From Phaonia tiefii (Eukaryota; Arthropoda; Insecta; Diptera; Muscidae): a stretch of DNA of 64,000 nt. The DNA is taken from contig OZ008369.1 in the NCBI GenBank assembly GCA_963931995.1, positions 73,736,562-73,800,561 on the forward strand. Reading direction: 5' to 3'. Of the stretch, positions 11,269 to 21,639 are shown piece by piece. Numbering within the stretch: the first letter of the stretch is position 1; every line of letters starts with the position of its first letter. The translations under genes were made by a program, and so were the position numbers. Under the pieces are notes generated by a model. That model did not search any database and had not been told where the DNA came from. It was given only the letters and a program-made list of their open reading frames with translations.

Positions 11269-12157
11269 ACGGGTTTTTCAATAAGAGCGCTAAAAAGGTT
11301 GTGTTAAATAAAACAAAAATGGTTTTAGAATACAAATGAACCACATGTCCTCCAAGTCCATATTATCCAATTGGGGCCAAAAATATTCGGTTATCATTGG
11401 ACGGTAGCGATTCGCATTCACAGTAATGTGCCGGTCTTGATCATCACGGAAGAAGTACGGCCCAATGACGCCGCCGGCCCATAAACCGCACCAAACCGTA
11501 ATTTTTTCGGGATGCAATGATGACTCGTGGATTACGTGTTGATTTGCTGTCTGACCAATAACGCATATTTTGCTTATTGACGAAGCCATTCAGCCAGAAA
11601 TGAGCCTCATCGCTAATTGTTAAAAAAAAAGAAATAAATGGTTTCCCATTACATCCCATGAAGGGACCGGGGAGAACTTCTCACAATCACTGAGCTGTGC
11701 GCTTTCCAGTTTTCACTCACTGATTGGGACCTACAGTTTTACACCGATTCCGAACGGTATTTTGAGAAGCTGTTTCATGGCTATATACTCGATAGTGTCG
11801 CCGTCACTATGCGAGGTGACCGCCGCCGAAAGAAAAATTTTTTTTGAAGGTGGTCAGAGCAGGGTTCGAACCCAGGATCTCACGTACAAGAGTCGCGCAC
11901 ACTACCCATTGCACCACCGACCATTGCACCATCACTAATTGTTGAGGCCTCTTAAAGTTGGCCTCTTAAAGTTGAGGCCACTGACTCCAAATTTCGGTAG
12001 TAAATTTTAATTATTTCGACTCGTTGTTGGCTCGTATATCTTTCCATGATGAAATGGCAAACCTTACTGAAGAGAAATGTCAAAAGAGCGGGATGAAATA
12101 TGGCGTCGTTTGCTGTCCCTATCGATTTACTTTTGTAGCGTCTCTGTTGAAAATGAA
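11269..12157 (-). mobile_element. Internally deleted DD41D mariner (copy M2), split by a SINE
   Basis: Minus-strand sister of the near full-length mariner at 32000-33256, with very high nucleotide similarity in shared parts. It starts after TA at ACGGGTTTTTCAATAAGAGC (11269). The frame from about 11589 down reads VIHESSLHPEKITVWCGLW, WAGGVIGPYFFRDDQD, MITEYFWPQLDNMDLEDMWF. It then joins directly to the C-terminal/UTR sequence at about 11335: a deletion of roughly 340 bp has removed the second and third catalytic aspartates. A second loss of about 385 bp surrounds the SINE at 11622-11934. The 5' part (12000-12157) retains the start MERYTSQQRVEII at about 12046. It is non-autonomous at best. 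Confidence 0.85.
11622..11934 (-). repeat. tRNA-derived SINE, near full length
   Basis: On the minus strand the head reads GGTCGGTGGTGCAATGGGTA (A box) and GGGTTCGAACCC (B box), the RNA polymerase III promoter elements. The SINE body follows and ends GGGAAACCATTTATTTC with a short A/T tail. It is bounded by the 9-bp target duplication CTAATTGTT at 11613-11621 and 11935-11943. It sits in mariner copy M2. Confidence 0.85.
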
Positions 12158-12199
12158 CTAAGCTTAATTTATTTTGGTATATTTTGGCTTGATTAGAAA

Positions 12200-12745
12200 T
12201 AACAAATATTCCCCTTGTTTGCGTTCGAGATCTTATTAATGTGGCTGCCGCTGCGGGCTTCACAGTAGCTCTTTCTCTAAGTCAAATTTCCCAAGATATT
12301 ACGATGTTTTCTGGTTCTATTGCTGGAACGATGTTAGCCCTAAGGTTGTGGATCGCATCTGGATTATTCGCAGAGCGTCGGTCTTTATGGTACCACACAA
12401 GGAAAACTCAAATTCGGCTGGTAACACGACTACCTAACTTAATGCGCAAAAGTTCTATTGTTTGATGAGCTGTGTGACATGGTGCGTCAACCTGCTGATA
12501 CCAAAGATTACCCAAGTTCATATTTTATATTTCATATATATTTGACTGAAATTGCATTTCCAGCCGCATTTTGGAAAAAAGGTACCAAGGATAACCACTC
12601 CAAAATTCACATCAAATTGTCACTCTCTGGGGATGCATTGGTTTTCCGACAATTACGTGCGGCTTTTCTGATCCACAGTTGCAGCAATTTTGTGTGCTGA
12701 TGAAATTTCCGCTGGGATGAAATTTCGATGTACGATTGGAGTTTG
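12200..12745 (-). pseudogene. Mariner transposase relic (copy M3)
   Basis: Minus strand. After frame correction one can read a HFH..G region near 12735, NCGSEKPHVIVGKPMHPQRV near 12640-12695, then LWYQQVDAPCHTAHQTIELL near 12440-12505, in place of the usual WFQQDGA, followed by KLGSRVTSR and ANNPDAIHNLRANI near 12310-12350. The aspartate of the QQD motif is displaced and the WPP..D third catalytic region is missing. It belongs to a different mariner lineage from the adjacent M2, judging by sequence. Non-functional. Confidence 0.7.
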
Positions 12746-12769
12746 CAATATTTGCAATACTTCCCAGCG

Positions 12770-13849
12770 TTGATCAAGCGCAAAGTGACTTATTTAGGTG
12801 CGGGGAGGTATGAAACTGACAGATGAACAGACAGAACAGATGAACGAACAGAAAAAAGTCTATCAGTGTCAAAAATGACATATTATTGAAAAATATACCT
12901 GTATATGGACCCTCCGTTATACAGGAGTATGTCAGCATACGTGTTGAATTCATTGAGTTGAATTTATGTGAAAAATATTGTAACCGGAATTTAACGTAAT
13001 TAGTTGATTTATGCGTGGAATACAATTTAATTAAATGTGAGATTACACAGCTCAGAGCAACAAGTAAAACGACATGAATCAATTTCCTAGGAGAGGTAAA
13101 CATTAATGTATTTTTGATAGCAGCACTTATACGGGGGAGCAACACAATTCGCTTACCCACTGCCAGACAAACCAACAAATATCCCTGGTGACGGCACCTT
13201 TGCCGCAAGAGTGTGTCATTTTAATAAGGTTCCAAGTCAATTGCGTTATTATTATCATTTTCCGCTGATATTACAATGTGCGTTCATTACCCGTGATGTT
13301 ATTGCACATTAACCGTTAACGGCGGCTTAAACTCAGTTCGTCTCGCTCTCTCTCAGGCGTTCAACACAAAATGGTTTAATTTCATACGCGACATAATTAC
13401 CAGGAAAAAAGGTTGGCATGCTGATTGACTCAATGAAAAATGCGAATGTTTTTACATACGATACCTTTTCTGTGTGTCTGTCTTATCAGCTGAAACATGC
13501 GTTCAAAGCGGATGACAGGACTTTAAAATCACTTAATTTCATGTGCTTGAGGGCGATATCCAACTTAATATATGATATACTTGAATATACTGAAAATTGT
13601 ATTTATGTATTCGTTCCGTTTTAAGTATTCATATGAAAGCATATAAAATACAAACGAATATCATATTTTTTGATTCTTTATACATTCAAGGACGATTTGG
13701 ATATGTCTGTTGGTATCTGACGTTACTAGTTCAACATTTTCTAGAATACACAGAATCAACATTTTGTAGGACAACAAATTAAAGTGAACCAGATTTTTTA
13801 AAAAGTCGAAATTTTTTTACAACAGCGAATTGATTACATATTGCAGTTT
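12770..13849. other. No gene recognised
   Basis: Contains long but featureless open frames (a 144-codon minus-strand frame at 12774-13208 starts with TTG and has no recognisable domain). No splice or repeat structure was seen. Confidence 0.35.
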
Positions 13850-14345
13850 AAATATTGCAGTATAAATTAATTGAAATCATGAATATATCCTACCGAGTAG
13901 AACTTCAAGTAAATTTGAACAATTTTGTTCCAAACGTTGGCTATTATCTAATCAGTAACTTGGGTACACTATACACTATGCAACAAAATTTAGGTTTTTG
14001 CTTTGGGGTGGATGATTCCTGTCAAATGATCACACTAGGTGAGTATAGTAAAGCTCCAAAAATTTAGACACTTTTTTTATTGGCGTGTCAAGGTTGCATT
14101 TTCTTCTCTGAAATTAATTTATAAATCGAGTATAAATATTGAACTGAGCGAATTCTTGTGATAACATATCTACAGTGAAATTTGCCAGGGATTATTTTTG
14201 CAGAATTTTCGAATGATGTACATATTTCGAAGTTTGAAGGGGGTTTTCGTCCTTTCTTGAAAAGTACAAAAAATGTTCACTAAAATGACAAGCTACTGAT
14301 TCAGAACGTTTAGCGAATGTATTCTTCATTCAATAAAAGATAAAA
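13850..14345 (+). repeat. Dispersed repeat W, 5' part with donor-like site
   Basis: The stretch around ATGATCACACTAG/GTGAGTATAG (near 14027-14046) recurs on the minus strand at about 22200-22250 with GTAAGT at the same place. The following 200 bp (GAGCGAATTCTTGTGAT, TTTTCGTCCTTT blocks) also align. The conserved donor suggests it is the transcribed 5' part of the gene-bearing repeat whose coding relic follows at 14740. Confidence 0.5.
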
Positions 14346-14739
14346 GACCAAACAAAAAAGACGCGTGTCTCCCAGTTTTGCCCAACGTCACGCACTTTTG
14401 ATTGTGGGCCCCTAAAGATTTGGGGCTTCGGTGTCATTTTTGGAAAAAAGTCATCATTTTGTCAGGCTCATATCTTTCAAACCGGATTTTGATGTACTCT
14501 CTGAGGGAAAGCTGTAGCTCTTGTCATAAAGACCAAAAATTGTGAACATATAAAATCAAAAAAACTTCATCTTCAAGGTCAAAATCGCAAAAAACTTTAA
14601 GAAATTCGATTTTTTTAACCTTTTTTCCCCTGTTCAGGTCCATAGGTAGCAAACCGTTCAAAATTGAAGGAAAAAATCAACAACAAAAATGTACCTAAGA
14701 TCTCAGTAAATAACTTTGTTGAACATATGAACAATACTA

Positions 14740-15510
14740 CGAAAATAAATGGATGATTTGCTGTGATTTGAACGTCATCAAAATTTTGCATGGGATCATC
14801 GGTAACGGCGGCTTTCCACAATTCTTTTGTTTTCTTTGCAATTGGGATTCGTGCTCACCTCTGAATCAATACCAATGGTTTTTCAATTTACACTATGTTA
14901 ATGTTTTCTTTTCTATCTTTATTTCTTGTCTTCATTTAACAGGCGTACTCAATGGCCCTGACATTAGAAAGGTATTCCAAAAGCAACTTTGAATCATCGC
15001 TTCATGATTATAATCATTCAATGACATGGATTTACCTTCAGCGTTTATGCCCCAGAGTCTTGGGAGGGGATCGAGGCGCGGAACCGGAAGCAAGAGAATG
15101 GGTGAAATAAATTCTGTATTATTTTGAGAAAATCGGCACATCTATGATATTAAAGCTGCATTTTCATCATTTTCATTTTGACGATTTTATCAAACAGGTC
15201 CCAACAAATGTAAAATTCTCGACGCATTGCTTGCAGAGGTAATATCAATTTTATTGATGCACTGTTTTGCATTCGTTTTTTGATTTCTTTTCTAATTCAT
15301 TTCAGGTATGTTGGTAGAGTCACAAGATCACCCTGTATGATGTTAAGGAAGTATATGAAGAAGAAAAAGCTGATGATGGAGGGCAGCCTGGAAGCAACGT
15401 GCCTCGGGACACCATAAGTTCTGAATCAGCGTCAGATTCGGACGACGATTTGGATCCACAACTTAAGAGAGTGCGATTTGCAAGTCCAGGGCCATCAACA
15501 TTATAAACAT
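14740..15510 (+). pseudogene. Relic of a multi-copy transposon-associated protein (W1), with intron
   Basis: The segment at 14753-14899 reads MICCDLNVIKILHGIIGNGG then CFLCNWDS, resembling a GDLK...CFLC.WDSR pattern that I recall from a protein family repeated in many invertebrate genomes. Its biochemical role is unknown to me. After an acceptor-like TTTAACAG (14941) comes GVLNGPDIRKVFQ, and after a frameshift NFESSLHDYNHSMTWIYLQR. The 3' part has an intron at 15239-15305 (67 bp, GTAATA...TTTCAG). Splicing it gives THCLQRYVGRVTRSP, matched without an intron by copy W2. An alternative acidic frame (about 15329-15507: SSESASDSDDDLDPQLKRVR) is open to a TAA. Frameshifts and missing middle parts make it a relic. 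Confidence 0.55.
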
Positions 15511-16188
15511 AATACGAATATTGTTTTTATTATTTTTGTAATAGATAGCATATTATCTCAATGTTGAAGAAAGAAAAAACAAATGAAATTAAAAAATTTT
15601 CGGGAAATTTTTCACTTTCGCGGCTACCTAAATGCTACCTAAACGGTGTTAAGAATCATTCAAAAGGTCAAAAATTATGTCTAGGAGTCATACTATTACA
15701 ATCTGAACTTGCGAGAACTACTTAATTCATCCATAAACAATAATAAGGATCCGTCGCACATTGGTTCAAAATCGATTTCCATCTGCCAAAACTCAATATC
15801 TCTTGATCTGGTAAACATTTTGAAATTCTGTAAACGCCTGACTGTAGAGAAGAAGTCAGGGATTACTGCGATATATTAACATTGAAAATCGCAAAGGGGG
15901 GTATATTTTACAAAAATTTCGAAAGTTGTCTACTTTTTGTTTTTTTTCGATTTCATTGAAAACAAAAATTTTGGATTTTTTGACATAATTGTTCATAAAG
16001 CGTTCAAAAAATTAAAATGTTTTTCGTATTGCAGATATTCTCTTTTTTTCGAGTTATGAAAATCAAAAGCTGTGAATGACATTTTTCGAATTTCTTGAAA
16101 TCTTTATTAAAAACTTCAGTTCGTTGTACTAAATATTTAAAAAACAAAATCTTAAAAAATTACAAGACGTGACACGAGGACACCCGGT
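15511..16188. other. Likely untranslated or flanking part of repeat W
   Basis: A/T-rich, with poly-T and AAAATTT runs. No frame or repeat boundary was resolved. It ends in the ACACCCGGTTG lead that precedes repeat Y in both full copies. Confidence 0.3.
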
Positions 16189-16354
16189 TGGAACGAAGTT
16201 TCTTTGGCTATATATTATGTACTAGTTAGTTCCAATACGCCGAAGGCGCCTGTTGAAAAATGCTATTATTTAAATGGATCTTTAAGAAAATATTCTTTTT
16301 GTAAAATTATAAACTTTTTTTAAGGCATTTTTTATTTATTGACTGTATTTCTAA

Positions 16355-16420
16355 TACTTCCCTAATCCCTTCATGGGATGTAACGGGAAACCATTTATTT
16401 ATTTATTTTATTTTCTAAAA
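16355..16420 (+). repeat. SINE 3' end
   Basis: TCCCTTCATGGGATGTAACG, then GGGAAACCATTTATTTATTT, matches the SINE 3' terminus seen at 20960-21036. Strongly 5'-truncated, inside repeat Y. Confidence 0.75.
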
Positions 16421-16559
16421 AAAGTATATTTTTACGTTCTTTTTGTAAGAATATGGATTTCATTTTCCCGAAAAGGTTTTTTCTTTAATGAGAGGTACTC
16501 CGTTTATTAAAATCTAATGTAACATTTTTAATTAGAAGCACTTTCTGTAAGAATAAGGT

Positions 16560-17290
16560 TAAGAATATGAATTAAGTACTTGTTTTAAGAACAGGTACTT
16601 TTTGAACAGGTACTCTATTTAGGAAAAGGTTATTTTTTTACGAAAATTTACTTATTTTCAGAAAGGCTACTTATCTCAAGAAAAGAAAAGGTATCACTTT
16701 ATTTTTAAGAAAAGGTACTTTTAAGAAAAGGTACTTTTAAGAAAAGGTACTTTTAAGAAAAGGAATTTTTGTAAGAAAATGTAGTTTTTTTAAGAGAAGG
16801 TATTTCTTTTGAAGAAAAGGTTTTTTTTTTAATGAAATTGTTCTTTTTCAAGAACAGGTACAATTTTAAGAGTAGTACTATTTTAATGTACTATTTTAAG
16901 AAAAGGTACTCATCTAAACAAATTACTTTTTTTAAGAAAAGTACTTCTTCTCCGAAAATGTCCTTTTTTAAACAATGGTACTTCTTTAAGATCAGGAATT
17001 TTTTATTTTTAAGTATATGAATAGGTATTATTTTGAGAAAATTTAATTTAATTTAATTTAAATGGATCTTTAAGATAATATACTTTTTGTAAAATGATCA
17101 AATTTATTTAAAAAGATTTTTTTATAGAATATATTTTTCTTTTTTTAAGCATATTTTTAGGCCCTTTTTGTAAGGATATGTACTATATTTTACCGAAAAG
17201 ATACTTTTTTAAGGAAAGGTACTTCTTTTATTAAAAGCTAATGTTTTTTAAGGAAAGTTACTATTTTTAAAAAGAAGAAGTTTATGTAAA
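16560..17290 (+). repeat. Degenerate array of TTAAGAAAAGGTACTTTT units
   Basis: Dozens of 16-20 bp units built on AAGAAAAGGTAC followed by T-runs; four near-identical units lie at about 16708-16763. The array is part of element Y and appears inverted at 25490-26330. Unit spacing is too irregular and units too short for a CRISPR array. Confidence 0.75.
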
Positions 17291-17324
17291 AAAAAGCAAT
17301 GGTAAGTAGCGACAACCGACTACA

Positions 17325-17430
17325 CACCGCAGTGGCTTAACGGCCTAGACGCTGCTGAAGATAATGCTTCACAAACATCGAAACGATCGTCCAGCGAATA
17401 TGAGTACGAATCCCACCCGCGGCATTTATA
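17325..17430 (+). repeat. tRNA-like sequence (SINE head or tRNA relic)
   Basis: GCAGTGGCTTAACGGCCTAG contains a perfect A-box match (TGGCTTAACGG), and GAGTACGAATCCC about 65 bp later resembles a B box. The spacer between boxes is longer than in a simple tRNA, and the flanks do not pair into a clear acceptor stem. It differs from the main SINE family of this window. Confidence 0.4.
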
Positions 17431-17709
17431 TTTTTGTCACTAACAGGAGAAAACATGATCTCTTATAGCCGTAAAGGAAATTACAACTTTGGCCATAAAT
17501 TTACTATCTTTGGGCTCAAAACTATTGGTTAATATTGGTTACCGGCTCCACCTAGAAAACTTCCCATTAAACAAGACATGTTAGTCTAGACACAAACCAA
17601 AGCAAAAGTAAACAACATATGGGCTGTAGCATAATAGTGTTAAAAAAACTTGCTCAATTTTTTTTATTTAGCCCCCATCCCGCAACTTGCGATAAGGAAT
17701 TTCATTCCA

Positions 17710-18254
17710 AAAAAAAAGTCTGATTTGTTAGTGCATAAACGTAAATAACTCTTTTTGCAACAACTTTAAAAAAGTAAATATGCACTTAAAAGAGGATAAA
17801 TTTATCTTTCTCGTTTTGGTATTTTTTATACTAACCTGCTTTTTTTATACAAATTCGACAAATTGACAAATTCGTCACAGACCAACATTATCTATCTTTA
17901 TTTTGAAACGTCCTTTTTTGACACAAGATCCAGAAAACTGCACCAAAATGACCTGCAAAATATCCAAATGTTTTACCAATTTATTGTAGAAAAGTCCATT
18001 TTAAATAATTGAAATCTAAAAATATTAAAATTTAAATCTGAAAGGGTTTATTTTGAACAGCCTATGCTTTACAAATATATTGTCAAAAAACTATGTCTAC
18101 ATTACTCATGATATTTCTCTTTATTGTTTGTATGTCCTTTAATTCCTTTTCAAAAATTGCCACAAAATTCCACCATATATAACCCTTATTAAAATATGGA
18201 AGAATTGATGTATTTGTAAAAAACATAAATTTTTTACAAACCATATACAATATT
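17710..18254 (+). repeat. Dispersed repeat W, non-coding block
   Basis: About 17870-18210 aligns with the reverse complement of 21640-21940: TTATCTATCTTTATTTT followed by a TTTTGACACAAG-type region, and ACAAATATATTGTCAAA near 18072. It lies in opposite orientation to the adjacent coding relic W2. Nothing was recognised in 17710-17860. Confidence 0.4.
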
Positions 18255-18778
18255 AGTCAGATTGGTCATCAGTATCGAAATCAAATAAATTACCAGGTGA
18301 GTCATTCGGGTCTTATCCTCGCCCTGAAACATTTGGTTACTCCACCAACATATCTGCCCAAGTATTGCAGCTGGAGACCTTTTTCCTCTGTATCTGTAAT
18401 CATTTAATTTATTATAATAACATGAAAAACAGCAGCTTTAAATAAGTAGTACCGCATTTCAAACAGCAAGGCAACTTGGTGATTGTGTTCCCTGTATTCA
18501 TCTGATTCGGAGGCCTATTGTTCACTAAAATAGTCTAAATAATGCTGATGCAAATAGTGTATTTTAAAAGACATAAATACATCTACTGTCAACAAGGCTC
18601 CAAGCATATTTGCGACAAATACTTGGTAATACTCAGAACTGTGTTTTCCTAACAACCCGTTGTTTACATCTCGTATTGCGTTCCATGCATCCAATTTTGA
18701 ATTGTTCAGTTTTCACTAATGTTCGTGATTCCGGACCATTCAAAATGCCTTGTATGGAGAAATTACTATACATAATAT
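18255..18778 (-). pseudogene. Relic of the same protein family as 14740-15510 (W2), intronless
   Basis: Minus strand, read downward from 18778: GILNGPESRTLVKTEQF (compare GVLNGPDIR in W1), then after a shift WNAIRDVNNGLLGKHSSEYY near 18600-18690, and SFKIHYLHQHYLDYFSEQ near 18500-18560. This resembles the SIK.HFL.SHLD.FPEN region of the family followed by ASESDE. Near 18330 it reads LQYLGRYVGGVTKCFRARIR, continuous where W1 has a 67-bp intron. Stops and shifts are present. The upstream part was separated by the solo LTR at 18779. Confidence 0.6.
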
Positions 18779-19283
18779 TGTTACGAATAAGTAAAAGCTT
18801 TTACTTACTCTTAATGACCAGACTAACTTTTTGTATAAATAACAGGGCGATTACTGCTGCGCCTGAAAGTATGCACTGTAACTACAACCAGTATCTGGAA
18901 TTCGCCTCAGTTACGATAATTCTCCACTAGTCGAGATGATTTGACATGATTCAAGAGGGGGATTCATAAATTAGTAGAAAGATAACCAACAACAACGAAT
19001 AGAAGGTTCTTGAATTCGCTAGACATAACTACATTTGAGTATGGTGAGTTCGTATAAATACGTGAGGTCTTTGGAACGGAGAGTAAGTTTGTGATTAACC
19101 GCCGGAAAGTAAGCAAAGCGATGTGATATTAAAACATCAGACTTATTCTAAAGTGAATTGTTGTACTATATAAGTAAAATAATAGGAATTTATACCGTTG
19201 TAATTATCGTAATTGAAAACGAACCTTGGTTTATTATTGGGAATAAAGTAGCGAAAAAAGGATGGATAAGGAAATTCGAAACA
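18779..19283 (+). mobile_element. Solo LTR of a Gypsy-type retrotransposon
   Basis: A 505-bp unit starting TGTTACGAAT (18779-18788) and ending ATTCGAAACA (19274-19283), imperfect inverted termini of TG...CA type. It is flanked by a 4-bp duplication ATAT at 18775-18778 and 19284-19287. Inside, GTATAAATACG near 19051 is a TATA box candidate and GGAATAAAG near 19240 a polyadenylation signal, both on the plus strand. No internal retroelement genes remain, as expected after LTR-LTR recombination. The 4-bp duplication fits Gypsy-type integration; the lineage is not resolved. It inserted into W2. Confidence 0.7.
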
Positions 19284-20189
19284 ATATATAATGACTAAGC
19301 ATTTACTTAATATAATAATGCAGATGTAACATCTTAATGTTCTTTAATTTATTTACATTTATCCGTGTGAAAATTCATTTCAGACAGTCAAGAACTTCTT
19401 CACCTTTGCGACAGTTGTTATTATGCAATTTTTTACCATTCCAAATTTAATATGAAGTGGTGGCATCAATATTTTTTCTTTGCGAACGAGATGCTTTTTA
19501 TTATGTTTCACATTTCATAACTACATCAGTGCTTCCACATTTTAACAAGGGTTTTATGCCGTTTTTGTTTTTGATGTGTTAACATCTATAGGCGCGGGTA
19601 GGGACTAAACCCACGAAGCGAACACAACCAAACACAGTTTGTCCGACTGCGATCTTGCGGTCTCAGAATCGGCCAACATCTATTTTTCATACCCCTAAAT
19701 GATAAGGGTGGCCCACTCCTATATGGAACACAGATTTGTCCTACTGCGAGACACAGATTGTCAGACTACGAAAAAAACACACACTGATGTAGCGGCAGCG
19801 AATTGTTGTCTTGTGTGGGTGCGGAACACTCTCAGAGCAAAAAGAATAATGACGTGGTTATACGCAGTGGTGACAAGTTAGCTATTTTGGGGCTAGGTTT
19901 AGCGCCTTTCCCCCTTGCAAAACTCGGGGATAATTTCTATGGCGCTTTTTTGGAAAACCGCGTAATGTGGACGCGTTTTGAGTTTTTATTGAGCCCTTTA
20001 GCCCCTTTTTGTATACAATACCGATTTACATAGCTAAATAATGTTAATTTTTTTTTGGTATTTTGGACACTTTTAATCCTGTAGATGCAAGAGAAAAACA
20101 AAAATGTCAGACAATGCTGGGTTCCGTCAAATCTGCACTCCAAACATGGTTTTTATCGGTTAACCACCTGAAAGAATTTTCCAAAAGGG

Positions 20190-21085
20190 AAAGTTAGAAT
20201 TTAATAAAAACCAGTTGCGTGTGAGACACCAACGAATATGCCCTCGTTTAAACGACCGGCTGTGCTTCTGTGGTTGGCGCAAACCCGAGAGTTCAAATTG
20301 TCGATAACTGGCGCATATATAAAGCAGAATTCTGGCTTATTGCCATAGATCTGCGACTTATGCAAACCCGACAAGAAAAAGTCTAACTTGGAAAAATGCA
20401 CAGTGTCTGTGGCCGTATCACGTCGCCGCTGCGTGAGATACCCTTAAATCGGTAGCGCATAATGCCCATTGTAGCATCAGCTGCGTATTACGTAGCGACA
20501 TCCTATTGGAACCACATGTCGTGATCGGTAGCATACTCATTTGACGGTGATAGTAATGCCACAAATCGCCTTCGAAGAAGTAGTGAGCGATGATGCCTCC
20601 GGACAATAATCCAGAACAAACAATTGCGTTCTGTGTAGGCATTGCCAATTGGTAATGATTCGTAATATCCTAAATCCGGAAATGCTTGTTTCTGTACCTG
20701 TTGATCCAAAAATGGGTTTCGTCGCAACAAGGGAACTCCGATTTTGATAATATCGTTTTATCATTCGCACGTACTGTGTGCGCCTCTTGTACATAAGGTC
20801 CTGGGTTCGATCCCTGCTCAGACCACCTTAAAATTTCTTTCGGCGTGTGGCCACCTCGCATAGTGACGGCGACATTATCGAGTATTTAGCCATGAAAAAG
20901 CTTCTCAAAATACCGTTCGGAATCGGTGTAAAACTGTAGGCCCCAATCAGTGAATGAAAACTGAAAAGCGCACAGCTCAGTGATTGTGAGAAGGTCTCCC
21001 CTGTCCCTACCTGGGATGTAATGGGAAACCATTTATTTATTTTTTACGTATTGCTCGGCGCTGTTCCATGTTGATTTGTCTCCAT
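20190..21085 (-). pseudogene. Mariner relic (copy M4) inside the hAT-type element
   Basis: Minus strand: N-terminal MEQRRAIR near 21060-21083, continuing past a SINE as MIKRYYQNRSSLVATKPIF near 20720-20775. An internal deletion joins this to CDETHFWINRYRNKHFRIWD near 20665-20725, then LLSGGIIAHYFFEGD near 20560-20600, MWFQ near 20510, and KSQIYGNKPE near 20330-20360. Compared with a full mariner it lacks much of the HTH region and the third catalytic region is degraded. Non-functional. Confidence 0.7.
20779..21036 (+). repeat. tRNA-derived SINE (5' end slightly truncated)
   Basis: Starts at TGTGCGCCTCTTGTACATAA, with the B box GGGTTCGATCCC, then the body (TCAAAATACCGTTCGGAATC, CCCAATCAGTGA, ATTGTGAGAAG), ending GGGAAACCATTTATTTA. 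Likely target duplication ACGTACTG and ACGTATTG, placing it within the N-terminal coding region of mariner M4. Confidence 0.85.
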
Positions 21086-21547
21086 TGTCTGGAAAATAAA
21101 TAACAGGAATACTACCAATAGATAAAACAATGTAACCGCCATGGACTGTCAAAATCTATAGGTACTCATTGGCAACCACCTTATTTATTAAGCGCTTTTT
21201 AGCACTTTCGGTATTTTCCTTTTTTTTACCACTTTTTAGTAGTTGGCATCACTGGTTATACGTATATAAAAATGAGATAGCAAGAGAGCAACGAAAATTG
21301 TGTGAACTTGTGTAGCGTATGTACGAACATAACAATGTATGTATGTACATGTGTCTGTTGCTTTGCATTCTCTTTGTTTTTTTGTGGGAATAAAACGAAA
21401 AGAATTAATCAAGAATATAATGACAATTGTCTTTAAATATTTTTAAGTGTTATTAAGTATTAATATTATTTGAATATAACATCATCATATGATTGAACTC
21501 TGTTTTTTATTTTCAAATGTAACATTTACTAATATGTTCATAGAAAT

Positions 21548-21622
21548 CGAACGGGTACCGTGTAACAAAAAGGTATTAATATATCGCCCGTGAGTTCGAA
21601 CACTCATTGGATTTCTTTATTT
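21548..21622 (+). repeat. tRNA-like 3' block of repeat X
   Basis: GGGTACCGTGTAACAAAAAGG, then CCGTGAGTTCGAACACTCAT resembles a tRNA A-box/B-box pair with normal spacing. The same block ends copy 2 at 48600-48672 (TAACTAAAAGG; GAGTTCGAACACTC). It may be a tRNA relic fused to, or captured by, repeat X. Confidence 0.4.
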
Positions 21623-21639
21623 TGTGGAATTTTTTCAAA

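Larger units (their letters stand above)
16189..17709 (-). mobile_element. Repeat element Y, full copy 1 (inverted relative to copy 2)
   Basis: Bounded by GGAACGAAGTTTC (16190-16202) and GGAATTTCATTCC (17697-17709), degenerate forms of the 13-bp near-palindrome GGAACGAAGTTCC. Outer end: ACACCCGGTTGGAACGAAG, then TATATATTATGTACTAGTTA. Inner content matches copy 2 at 25012-26418 in reverse order: the AAGAAAAGGTAC array, then the GTCTAGACACAAACCAAAGC block. No protein is encoded, so it is non-autonomous. A SINE 3' end (16355-16420) and a tRNA-like sequence (17325-17430) lie inside it and not in copy 2. Class unresolved. Confidence 0.65.
19865..21254. mobile_element. hAT-type non-autonomous transposon with 8-bp TSD
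   Basis: Left end CAGTGGTGACAAG, right end (reverse complement) CAGTGATGCCAACTAC, giving TIR CAGTG.TG.CAA, which fits the hAT YARNG terminus. It is flanked by the 8-bp duplication GTTATACG at 19857-19864 and 21255-21262, interrupting repeat X exactly. Own sequence is confined to about 19865-20190 and 21085-21254. The rest is a mariner relic and a SINE. No hAT transposase is present. Confidence 0.85.
19580..21625 (+). repeat. Dispersed repeat X, copy 1, split by a hAT-type element
   Basis: Left part (19580-19864) starts TTAACATCTATAGGCGCGGG and contains TCAGAATCGGCCAACATC and CATACCCCTAAATGATAAGG. The right part resumes at 21255 with GTATATAAAAATGAGATAGC and ends with a tRNA-like block. Other copies are at 47060-48672 and 63595-64000. 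There is no convincing protein. TATATAAAA near 21262 may be a promoter. Class unresolved. Confidence 0.7.

Noticed and set aside
12774..13208. 144-codon minus-strand frame
   Set aside because: Begins with TTG, low-complexity hydrophobic composition typical of AT-rich chance frames, no homology pattern seen.
13325..13360. Arthropod core promoter (CTCAGTTCG initiator-like)
   Set aside because: A single short match without downstream gene or TATA context is expected by chance.
16560..17290. Regular-looking short repeats that might suggest a CRISPR array
   Set aside because: Units are 16-20 bp, degenerate, without unique spacers of constant length, and part of a eukaryotic transposable repeat.
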